Source of the DNA: Cololabis saira
Taxonomy: Eukaryota > Chordata > Actinopteri > Beloniformes > Belonidae
NCBI RefSeq assembly: GCF_033807715.1
Contig: NC_084607.1
Coordinates: 13,404,441-13,468,440, forward strand
Direction of reading: 5' to 3'
DNA length: 64,000 nt
Positions within the stretch are counted from its first letter, which is position 1; each line of letters starts with the position of its first letter. Below the pieces are notes generated by a model, which saw nothing but the letters and a program-made list of their open reading frames with translations, was not told where the DNA came from and did no database searches. Positions 14,470 through 52,356 of this stretch are shown here, in pieces. Made by a program: the position numbers and the translations under genes.

Positions 14470-14693
14470 GTTGTTGTGTTATTTATTTATTTAAAGGTTT
14501 AGTTATCAGGGACAATGCACATTAATAATACATTTAAACAAATGTAAAATATGCCAGAATTAGCGAAAAAGGCTATTTTGCATCTGCTGTCCCTGGACTG
14601 GTGTAAAATAGTCAACCTAAAAGAAAAATGATTAAGATATAATCAATAAAACTTTTCCGAATAAGAAGGCTACACCAGAATAAAGATTAATTG

Positions 14694-14696
14694 TTG

Positions 14697-14758
<62 letters not shown>

Positions 14759-14759
14759 G
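14694..14759. repeat. (ATT)n microsatellite, second run
   Basis: A run of about 66 bases of TTA repeat immediately beside the minus-strand L2-like LINE fragment. On the minus strand it would lie at the 3' side of that fragment, a usual place for a LINE-derived microsatellite. Confidence 0.95.
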
Positions 14760-15000
14760 CACAGTGGTTGATTACTCTCTGTAAGTAGCTCTGTAGCGCC
14801 GTCCAGAGGGGAGGAGTTCACACAGACTGTGTCCTGGGTGTGAGGGGTCTGCAGAGATGCTACCTGCCCATTTCCTGGTCCTGGACCGGTACAGGTCCTG
14901 GATAGATGGGAGGTTAGTCCCAATTATCCTCTCCGCAGACCTGATTGTCCGTTGCAGTCTGTGCCTGTCTAGATACTAGAAAATTTGCCTCGTTTAGTCG
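14760..15000 (-). mobile_element. L2-like LINE fragment, minus strand
   Basis: Minus-strand translation gives the pattern IQDLY, then ADPSHPGHS, then ELLPSGRRYRAL. This is the conserved C-terminal tail of L2-type non-LTR retrotransposon ORF2 in fish. Only about 80 codons survive, with no catalytic reverse transcriptase motif, so it is a dead 5'-truncated copy. A separate plus-strand L2-like copy lies at 15784. Confidence 0.75.
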
Positions 15001-15783
15001 ACTGTAAGTGAATCCACAAACGTACCACCCACTACAGTATCTTCTTCTCCTTTCGGCTTTTCCCTTCAGGGGTCGCCACAGCGAATCAGTTGCCTCCATC
15101 TGAGGCTGTCTTCTGCATCCTCTTCTCTTACCCGAACTACCTTCATGTCCTCTTTCACTATATCTATAAACCTCCTATTTGGTCTTCCTCTGGGCCTCCA
15201 GCCTGGCAGTTCAAAACTCTGCATCCTTCTACCAATATATTCACTATCTCTCCTCTGGACATGTCCGAACCATCTCAGTCTGGCCTCCCTGACTTTATCT
15301 CCAAAGCCTCTAACATGTGCTGTCCCTCTGATGTTCTCATTCCTCATCCTATCCAATCTGGTCACACCTATAAAGAACCTCAGCATCTTCATCTCTGCTC
15401 CCTCCAGCTCTGCCTCCTGTCTTTTCCTCAGTGACACTGTTTCTAGACCAAACATCGCTGGTCTCACCACAGTTTTGTACACCTTTCCTTTCATTTTAGC
15501 TGAAACTCCTTTATCACACATCACACGTGACACTTTTCTCCACCCGCTCCATCCCGCCTGCACACGTTTCTTCACCTCTTTTCCACACTCTCCATTGCTC
15601 TGAACTGTTGACCCCAAGTACTTAAAATCCTCCACCTTCTCTATCTCTTCTCCCTGTAACCTCACTCTTCCACTTGGGTTCTTCTCATTCACACACATGT
15701 ACTCCGTCTTGCTGCGGCTAACCTTCATTCCTCTCCTTTCCAGGGCAAACCTCCACCGCTCTAGCATTCTGCAATCTTCCATC

Positions 15784-16775
15784 CCTCCAGGACCTGCACG
15801 CTTCCAGGACCCTGACGCGTGCAGGAAAGATTGCGGCAGACCCCTCCCACCCCAGACACAAACTGTTTCAGACTCTTCCCTCTGGCAGGAGGCTGTGGTC
15901 CATCAGGACCAAAACCTCACGCCATAAAAATGGTTTCTTCCCGACTGCAGCTGGCCTCGTCAACAAGGCCCCGGACACCCCTCTCCACCGTCTACCAGAC
16001 AGTCCCCTCACCCCACTCTACATTACATTAAAGGGGACCTATTATGAAAAACAAGTTTTTTCTTGCTTTAACATATATAAAGTGGTCTCCCCTCAGCCTG
16101 CCAACTCAGAGAAGGAGGAAAGCAACCAAATTCTGCAGTGTCTGTACAGCCGCCCGGATGAGCCGTCCAGTGTGATGTTGTTTCTACGAGCCGTTCAGAT
16201 TCTGTTCCCTTTCGTTACATAACCAAAATGCAATTTGCATCGGTTGGCCTCCGATGCGTGAAACCACGCCCACAACTAACTCTGGCCGGAACAACAACAA
16301 CTCCGCCAGCCGGAGTTTCCGCCATTTTTCCGTAGCGGTGTATCGCGTCATTCAGGCAGCCAATCAGCACAGTGCCTCATTATCATAGCCGCCTGCCCTC
16401 TCAGAATCCTGCATAGATAATGAGGTGAGAGAATGGGAAGATAAAGACATGGCTCTGAGGCTGAATTTCTCATTTATTTAGCAAAAACAATCAAAAGCTT
16501 GTTTTTAAGATATTCAAGGCCTGTTTAAAATAGGTATTAGATGCCATAATAGGACCCCTTTAATGTAAAGACCCCACTTCTGACCTTATGCGTTACATTA
16601 ACGCACATCCTAAGTCACCTTTGTATAGACTCATTACTCCGGCACTTTAAAACCAACATGTTGTACATTTTTTCTTTTAATATTATTTGCTCTTTTGTTA
16701 TGCACCAGTCAGCACAACAAATTCTTTGTGTGTGTTAAACTACTTGGCAATAAAGTTCTTTCTGATTGTCCTCCA
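15784..16775 (+). mobile_element. L2-like LINE fragment, plus strand, inserted in the RTE
   Basis: Plus-strand codons from 15784 read LQDLHASRTL, then AADPSHPRHKLFQTLPSGRR, then SFFPTA-like residues, the ORF2 tail of L2-type LINEs. The 3' UTR resumes at 16564 after a TTAA-flanked MITE and ends with AATAAAGTTCTTTCTGATTG. It interrupts the RTE reading frame between HVEE and DCRMLERW. Only the 3' end of the element is present. Confidence 0.75.
16032..16559. mobile_element. TTAA-flanked MITE, copy 1 (528 bp)
   Basis: Inverted termini AGGGGACCTATTATG and CATAATAGGACCCCT with one mismatch, flanked on both sides by TTAA (16028-16031 and 16560-16563). TTAA target duplication is the signature of piggyBac-type transposition. 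It sits inside the 3' part of the plus-strand L2 and has no transposase frame. A second, inverted and longer copy lies at 31054-31924. Confidence 0.8.
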
Positions 16776-16798
16776 CATGTTTCCTGCTCTCACTACCA

Positions 16799-17310
16799 CA
16801 GAAGATTATTAGGCCCAGGCAGGAGAAAAAATATTTGTGAGGGGAAGATTATTTTTTTATTGTGCACTTCGAGAAAAAAGTCGAAATGTCGAGAAAAAAT
16901 TGAAATGTTCGATATTAATGTTGAAATACAATTTAAAGAATAAAGTCGAAATTTCGTGTATAAAGTCGAAATTTCTTGAATAAAGTCGGAATTTCGAGAA
17001 TAAAGTTGAAATACATTTAGACTTTTTTCTCAAAATTGTACTTCAACATTAATCTCGACATTTCAACTTTTTTTTCGACATTTCGACTTTTTTCTCGACA
17101 TTTTGACTTTTTCTCGAAATTGTACTTCAACATTAATCTCGACATTTTGACTTTCTTCTCGACATTTGGACTTTTTTATCGACATTTGGACTTTTTTCTC
17201 AACATTTCGACTTTTTTCTCGACATTTCGACTTTTTTTCAAGGTGCACAATAAAAAAAAATCTTCCCCTCTCAAATTTTTTTTCTCCTCCATGGCCCTGA
17301 TACTCTTCCG
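16799..17310. mobile_element. foldback element with ~20-bp internal repeats
   Basis: About 512 bases with imperfect inverted termini. The left end reads AGAAGATTATTAGGCCCAGG and the inverted right end reads GGAAGAGTATCAGGGCC. Next come shared inverted segments with AGGGGAAGAT and ATTGTGCAC. The two arms are filled with an approximately 20-base tandem motif (GTCGAAATTTC with a spacer on the left, CTCGACATTTCGACTTTTTT on the right) in opposite orientations. It interrupts the RTE just after its A-D-D core. The flanks share only a weak 7-of-9 match, so the target duplication length is unsure. Confidence 0.65.
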
Positions 17311-17360
17311 TACACTATAGATCACAATGTCATCTGCAATCATCATAGTCCACCCAGAAT

Positions 17361-19024
17361 AATAGGTGTATATTAATCAAGAGAAAATCCTTCTTTTACA
17401 AAGAATGGATGGAGAAAGGTATCTGGCCCATTATGCATCTGTTGGATACTGGAGGTGATTTTTTAACATATGGTGCTTTCATTGCAAAATACAACCTTGT
17501 ATGTACAAATAGACAATATCACACAGTAATTAAGGCAGTTCCACAAGCAATGATTCTCCAACTTAAAGGCATGATGACTTATTCTGTGGTTAGTCCACAA
17601 ATGCCTTCTTTAGTTATAGATGGTTGTATTTTTTTAGATAAAAAATGCAATAATAAATTCTTGCGAGCTAATTTTACTTTGGTGTGTTTCTCTTCACCTC
17701 TGAAGAGGAAACATATGTTTCAACATAACATTATACTATTAGTTTTTTAATTAAGATGAGAACCAGTTACCTCTCCTTTCCACTTCCACCTAAGGCTAAA
17801 GAAGTTCATTTTAAAATAATGAATGAGGTCTATCCATGTAATGACTTTTTACATAAAAGGTTTCATTTAGATTTGAATATTTGTACTTTTTGTAACGCAG
17901 ACATTGAAACCTTAGAGCATCTTTTTTTCTCTTGTAGCCTAACTAGGACCTTTTGGGATGCTTTCCAATACTGGATAACCTATAATGATCAAACCAATTC
18001 TACTCTTACATTTGAAAGCATTACATTTGGTTTATAAGTGGAGGACAAAAAAATAGACCTTGGAATCAATAATTTAATTATATTGGCTACATTTTTTATT
18101 CATAAATGTCGCTTTTTGAAAATTAATCCAATCTTTATTGCATAAAAATAATTCAGTACAAAAAATATTTAAAATCTTGCATGATTCAAAAAGCCCAGCA
18201 TCTTCAGAAGTATCTTTGTACCCTAATTCCTGACTGATCACTTGCGTTTTTTATTTTTGTATTTTTGTATGGAGCCCTTCTGGTGACATTTGAAAAAAAT
18301 TAAATAATTCGTGGCCATGCATTAATAACTTGTGGCCACGCATGAATAACTCGTGGCCATGCATTAATAACTCGTGGCCACGAGTTAATAGCTCGTGGCC
18401 ACAAGATAATCAATGCGTGGCCATGAGATATTAACTCGTGGCCACGAGTTATTAATGCGTGGCCACGCATTATGTATCTCGTGCCCACGCATTATTTTAC
18501 TTGTGGATGGCATTATAACCTACTGTCTGGACTTCGTGGATGCAACTTCCTTGGTGGGACGGTTATTCATCATTAATAACGGTAATTATAGTGTATTTAT
18601 ATTAAAGAGCAAGAGTATTGTCATGGCGAGTGTAGTAACGAGATACATAATGCATGGCCACGAGATAATCAATGCGTGGCCACGCATTAATAACTCGTGG
18701 CCACGAGATATTAACTCGTGGCCACGAGTTAATAATGCGTGGCCACGAGTTATTAATGCGTAGCCACGAGTTATTAATGCGTGGCCACGAGTTATTAATG
18801 CGTGGCCACGCATTATTTTATTTTATTCAAATGTCACCAGAAGGGCTCTGTATTTTGTATTTTTTATTTTATTTTATTTTTTATTTTATTCCTTTTCTTT
18901 CTTTTTCGCTCTGTATCTTCTTTGTTTTGTTTTACTCATTGTTCGCTCAGTGTTCTATGATGCAAATGTTCTTCTGGAATGCAATGTGTAAAATCAATGA
19001 GAAAATAAAATAAAAAAATAAAAA
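17361..19024 (+). mobile_element. 5'-truncated L1/Tx1-type LINE with 19-bp target duplication
   Basis: The plus strand encodes decayed ORF2 C-terminal sequence. The part at 17756-18037 carries C-T-F-C, eight residues, then H-L-F-F-S-C, the zinc-binding C-C-H-C motif near the end of L1-clade ORF2. The 3' end is A-rich (AATAAAATAAAAAAATAAAA). The insertion is bracketed by a perfect 19-base direct repeat, ATCATAGTCCACCCAGAAT, at 17342-17360 and 19025-19043. The frame is broken near 17750, and a foldback element (18272-18848) occupies the 3' UTR. Confidence 0.8.
18272..18848. mobile_element. foldback element with 21-bp palindromic arrays
   Basis: About 577 bases. Inverted termini of about 23 bases (GAGCCCTTCTGGTGACATTT at the left end) enclose two arrays, about 18311-18490 (9 units) and 18655-18812 (8 units). 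The unit is 21 bases: a palindrome TCGTGGCCACGA or GCGTGGCCACGC and an AT spacer such as GTTATTAAT. About 160 bases of unique DNA lie between the arrays. Long Arg-Gly-His open frames on both strands are shadows of the repeat. It sits in the 3' UTR of the L1-type insertion. Confidence 0.8.
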
Positions 19025-19059
19025 ATCATAGTCCACCCAGAATGGTAAAGCTTTTATTC

Positions 19060-19313
19060 TGAAGTGCAGCCGGAAGTGGGAGCTGCAGTGTTGTTGCCGG
19101 CTGGGCGGCCATGGCGGCCTCTGCTGCTGCTCCCACAGACATGTCTGCTCCCGGCCGCTAGGAGCGACAAGGAGGATCCCCGGCCGGCCCCGGCGTGCAG
19201 AAGGAAGTCCGAGCGCATCCCAACACAAGAAGCGAGCCAGCCAAGCCGCGGCAAGGAGAGCACAGCACTTTCAGTTTGACTTCGGAGACTTTCTTCTACA
19301 TGGGGGACGAGAA
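19060..19313 (+). promoter_or_regulatory. dock6: dock6 core promoter and 5' UTR
   Basis: A GC-rich, TATA-less stretch starting about 20 bases after the transposon nest. An ETS-type site CCGGAAGT is at 19070-19077, and a YY1-like GCGGCCATGGCGGCC at 19105-19119. These are usual elements of housekeeping-type vertebrate promoters with start sites close by. The leader contains two upstream ORFs: 16 codons from 19111 to a TAG at 19159-19161, and a five-codon one from 19300 whose TGA (19315-19317) overlaps the dock6 ATG. The transcription start is not fixed by sequence alone. Confidence 0.6.
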
Positions 19314-49060
<29,747 letters not shown>

Positions 49061-50340
49061 GGTGCAAAAACACTGAAAAACTACGCAGAGCAACAGCCTC
49101 TAGAAATTAGCTTCATCTCATTCCATCTGTTCCCCCTCCCCCACTACACCCCAGACCAACTGTTACAATACACACGCCATCCTTCCCATCCATCCTCTTC
49201 TTCTGGCTCCTCATTTACCCCCACTGCCTGCATGGCCATCCAGTCCTGGCTTAATCCCCCATTTGCCCATCCCGACTTCCCCCACCACACATATACACAG
49301 CTAGTTGTCACTTCTTTCTCTGCTGAGCATCTCCTGCATCACCGCAACCCTCACACTTCGGCTGGAAAAAATCTCAGCTGTTTATACTGGAAGGTTATCT
49401 GCTCTGTAAACATTACCATTCGGAGTGAAGCTACTAAGATGCCAGTGTTTAAAGGAAAGCTTTCCAAAACTAATCTGACAGACCAAAGTAATCTCTCTGA
49501 TCTTGATCTGGCTTTAACTTCAGATTTGACCAGACTAGAGCAACCAAATGTTTTAGAACCAATTTATTTGAGGTGCATCAGTTTTCTTTTCGCTTTACTT
49601 TTCGTCTTCTGTTTATGTGTTCCTGCTCTTTTGAAAAAACTCCAGGAGGTCTGTTTTATGTTATGGCTTTTTTTATTTATAAGAATCTTTCTCTGGACGA
49701 CCCCTGGTAGTAGTCACTGCCAGAAATGGTTATAAAATAGTCCTGGAGAATTGTTTTATTTTCAGCAGATCAAATAACTGACATTCCTTCATCCTCCAAC
49801 ATTTATCAGCACATTTCTTGTTTTTATAACTTTTGTTATTTCTTGTTTATAAGAATTCCGAATAGAGAGCCCATAAAAGAGGAATAAGCCAGAATGGTGT
49901 GTTTATTATTTTTTTTAAACTGTGAAATTCTCTGTAATGCACTGCAGTCACAACAAATGTTTATCACAGAAGCACTGCCTTCTGCCAGGCTATTCCATAT
50001 CCCACACAAATATGTTTAAACTGCAGCATCTACTATCAACATGTTATGCTCTGCCTGTGTAGGCAAGTCCTCTTCTGTTTGTGAACTGCTGTTAAATACC
50101 ACTCAAAATGTTTTGGTTCCCTGTTTATCAAAGTTTAGCATTTTGTGCAACCATTTTCTACTACTGTATCTCTCAAACTGCACTATTGTAAACAAATTAT
50201 GGCACATTAACACTGTAGCCACTAAGTTATCTGTGCTTTTGTTATTCTACAAGGCTGGAAACTGTTTTTTTTTTTTTACCAATTAGATTTGTATTTATTT
50301 ACACTGCCTTTGATTAAATATCTTTTCCTAAAACCCTGCC
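49061..50340 (+). terminator. dock6: dock6 3' UTR and poly(A) site
   Basis: After the stop TGA at 49058-49060, about 1.25 kb without a splice signal leads to ATTAAA at 50313-50318. A GT-rich stretch (TTTGTGGTGATGT) about 30 bases further is a suitable downstream element. An open frame of 167 codons at 49232-49735 has no resemblance to a known protein and is treated as 3' UTR. Confidence 0.55.
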
Positions 50341-51064
50341 TAGCTTTTCTTTGTGGTGATGTACAACACATGAAGAGGCTTAATTCACAGTTTCATCGTT
50401 ATCAATGTTGTAAGTTTGATTATTATTGAAACCATTGTGGTTTGATCTCTTTTTGTAGTAGTAGTAGTAGTAGTAGTAGTCATTGTTATAGTAACTATAT
50501 AAATGGCATATTGTCCTAGGTGAGTTTATTGTCTTTAATTCAGCTACATGTATTGCTGTCAAAAACTTTCTTTGGAAATGTATAGACTCAACAAAATCAT
50601 AACGAAACAAATATGTTATAATTCAGAACATGCATTACACGAGGTTAGAAGTGTTACATTTGTGACTATTAAGTTTGAACCTCAATATATCTGGATATTT
50701 TTCAGGTTATTTCCAAAAGTAGGATTTTATAACTTTGCATTATACTTCTTCTATATGTGACAAATCCCATATACAGTCACAAATTGTTGTGTGTGCTCTT
50801 GCATTCGAGCTAAATTCTCCTTTTCCGTGTTTTTTTTTGTTTGTTTTTTAACAGAGGGATACTTGGAGATTTTACAGGTCTGTCCTGGGGATAACTACAA
50901 CTACTTAACTAATTAAGTTTTGTTATTTTTACAATAGTCTTTGCACGCCAAGGATTTGAAAATTCTTGAGCATGCTTGGAATGTCCGGGTTAAGTTGTTT
51001 GAATCCAGGTTTCTTAATTTTACTTCTGAAAAAGATCTGAGGCCCATTTGAAGTGTCTCTTAAG
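50341..51064. other. intergenic spacer dock6-kank2, no gene seen
   Basis: AT-rich DNA with a short GTA repeat run (50454-50481). No open frame or repeat terminus is convincing. Confidence 0.75.
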
Positions 51065-52011
51065 CAGGGGGTGTCCAGGTTCTGTCCTTGAGGGCCAGCT
51101 GTCCTGCATGTTTTAATCTAGATGTTGCCTTGCATCAACACACAAGATTAATTAATGGTCATCATCAGCTTGTCTGCACAACTCTGTTAGTGACAGCCAT
51201 TTGTATCAGGATGTGCTGAAACATGGAAACCTCTAGCACACCTAGACTTGCCACCCGTCCCTTGGAATACGGAATTGTTACGTAATTGGGAAGTGAATGT
51301 TGCGTTCCGTATTGAACCAATATGGACATATATTATGCTCTTATTTATTGATGTCATAATATACAGGTGAAGGTTGGAAAATTTGGAAAATATTGCAAAA
51401 CTTCATTCGTAGTAAATTCAACTAAAGGTGAAACAAATATATTATTTCCCACTACATTCAAAGTGAGATATTTCAGGCCTTTATTTGTTATAATTTTGAT
51501 GATTATGGCTCACAGTTTATGAAAACCCTGAATAAAAAATCTCAAGAAATTAGAATATTTTCTGAAATCAATAAACAATTCAATCACCAAAAGTATAACA
51601 AATAAAGGTTAAACATATCTTTATTTGCATGTAATAACCCTAGGTAATATATTAGTTTTAAGTTGAATTAATATTAATATTGAATATGGTGTAAATGTTA
51701 ATTTATTTCAAATAAATTAACTTTTACACCATATTCTTCACCTGTAGGCTATATTCTACATCTTGGCTGATGTGGACATACATGGCATAGGAGGCTATTT
51801 CAGTTGCTAGTATAGTTGGCTGTCTGTGCAGTCATGCAAGTTCAATGCTATTAAAGCACTTTAAATTTTAGATCAAAGCATTTAGTTTTTTCATATACAA
51901 TAAACACATTTCTATGCATTTGAGAAGTTTTGGCGCCTGCCCTGCTGAAATCAGGGCGTCCCTTATTTTTATTTCTGAAAGGTGGCAACCCTAAGCACAC
52001 CGGCTCCCCTG
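51065..52011. mobile_element. hAT-like MITE carrying a second insertion
   Basis: Outer ends CAGGGGGTGTCCAGG (51065) and CCGGCTCCCCTG (to 52011). The flanks CTCTTAAG and CTCTAAGA are nearly equal, compatible with an 8-base duplication. The outer left end has the common GTGTCCAGGTTCTGTCCTTG pattern of fish hAT MITEs. Most of its length is the inserted element at 51243-51993. Confidence 0.6.
51243..51993. mobile_element. hAT-type MITE nested in another MITE (751 bp)
   Basis: Termini TAGACTTGCCACC and GGTGGCAACCCTA flanked by a perfect 8-base duplication AGCACACC (51235-51242 and 51994-52001). Inside, 51380-51600 resembles a further dispersed fish repeat (CTTTATTTGTTATAATTTTG and CTCAAGAAATTAGAATATT). 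The inner element is related by pattern to the Tc1-like foldback at 62097. No coding frame. Confidence 0.82.
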
Positions 52012-52121
52012 CTCTAAGATCCGAAAATTGAGAGGTATTTATTACCTTTAATGTTTTCTATGTGCCCTTGGAGGTCAGTAACGGCTTTTCAGGTGATTGC
52101 CCACAACCCTGAAGGAGTAAA

Positions 52122-52236
52122 GGCTGATTTATGGCTCTGCGTTAAATCGACGCAGAGCCTACGGAGTAGGGTACGCGTCGCCGCGTGCCCTACGGCGTAG
52201 GCTACGCCGTACCCTACGGCGTATGCTCTGCGTCGA
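52122..52236. repeat. palindromic CpG-rich MITE, copy D (right end lost)
   Basis: Fourth copy of the family at 4949-5086. It begins GGCTGATTTATGGCTCTGCG and has the internal CTACGGCGTAGG blocks. It stops after CTCTGCGTCGAT, without the terminal AACCATAAATCAG. The break lies exactly where the putative kank2 first exon begins. Confidence 0.8.
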
Positions 52237-52356
52237 TGGCTACTGGCCCTTTAAGATGAGCGGGGGGCGGCCGGGCGCATCTTGGCTGCAGTGTTTTTGT
52301 CTCTTGTCAGTGAACGCTCCTGGGCCGAGAAGGCTGAAAGGGTTTCAAGAGGGCAG
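52237..52356 (+). promoter_or_regulatory. kank2: putative kank2 promoter and noncoding first exon
   Basis: A GC-rich stretch (AGATGAGCGGGGGGCGGCCG) with an AGATG/GGCGG start-type motif, followed by a purine-rich leader ending GAGGGCAG and the strong donor GTAAGC at 52357. It lies in the correct orientation upstream of the kank2 ATG exon, whose acceptor (CCCCACAG at 61957-61964) needs a 5' partner. The linkage across 9.6 kb is inference, and other first exons inside the intron are possible. Confidence 0.45.

Larger units (their letters stand above)
15030..17352 (-). mobile_element. RTE-type LINE remnant, minus strand, interrupted
   Basis: The minus strand at 15782-15066 encodes about 239 residues of a reverse transcriptase C-terminal part: ERRGMKVSRSKTEYMC, EDFKYLGSTV, then RLRWFGHVQRR and RPRGRPNRRF, a set typical of the RTE clade. 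The upstream part of the same element lies beyond two insertions. It comprises codons for CGSESRKHVE near 16770-16800 and W-T-M-M-I-A-D-D-I-V-I at 17352-17320, where A-D-D is the catalytic core. The 3' end (CTTCAGGGGTCGCCACAGCG on the plus strand) is the usual fish RTE end. It is 5'-truncated and split by an L2 and a foldback element, so it is inactive. Confidence 0.8.

Noticed and set aside
15066..15782. Minus-strand open frame of about 239 codons as a host gene
   Set aside because: It is the C-terminal part of an RTE reverse transcriptase, without its own catalytic core and inside a transposon nest.
17036..17320. Plus-strand open frame rich in Phe-Ser-Thr-Phe
   Set aside because: Translation of the ~20-base tandem repeat of a foldback element.
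18300..18850. Regularly spaced palindromic units as a CRISPR-like array
   Set aside because: Eukaryotic context, spacers are near-identical AT sequence, and the array lies between inverted termini of a transposon.
49232..49735. Open frame of 167 codons after the dock6 stop
   Set aside because: No recognisable domain, lies within the 3' UTR and has no separate promoter.
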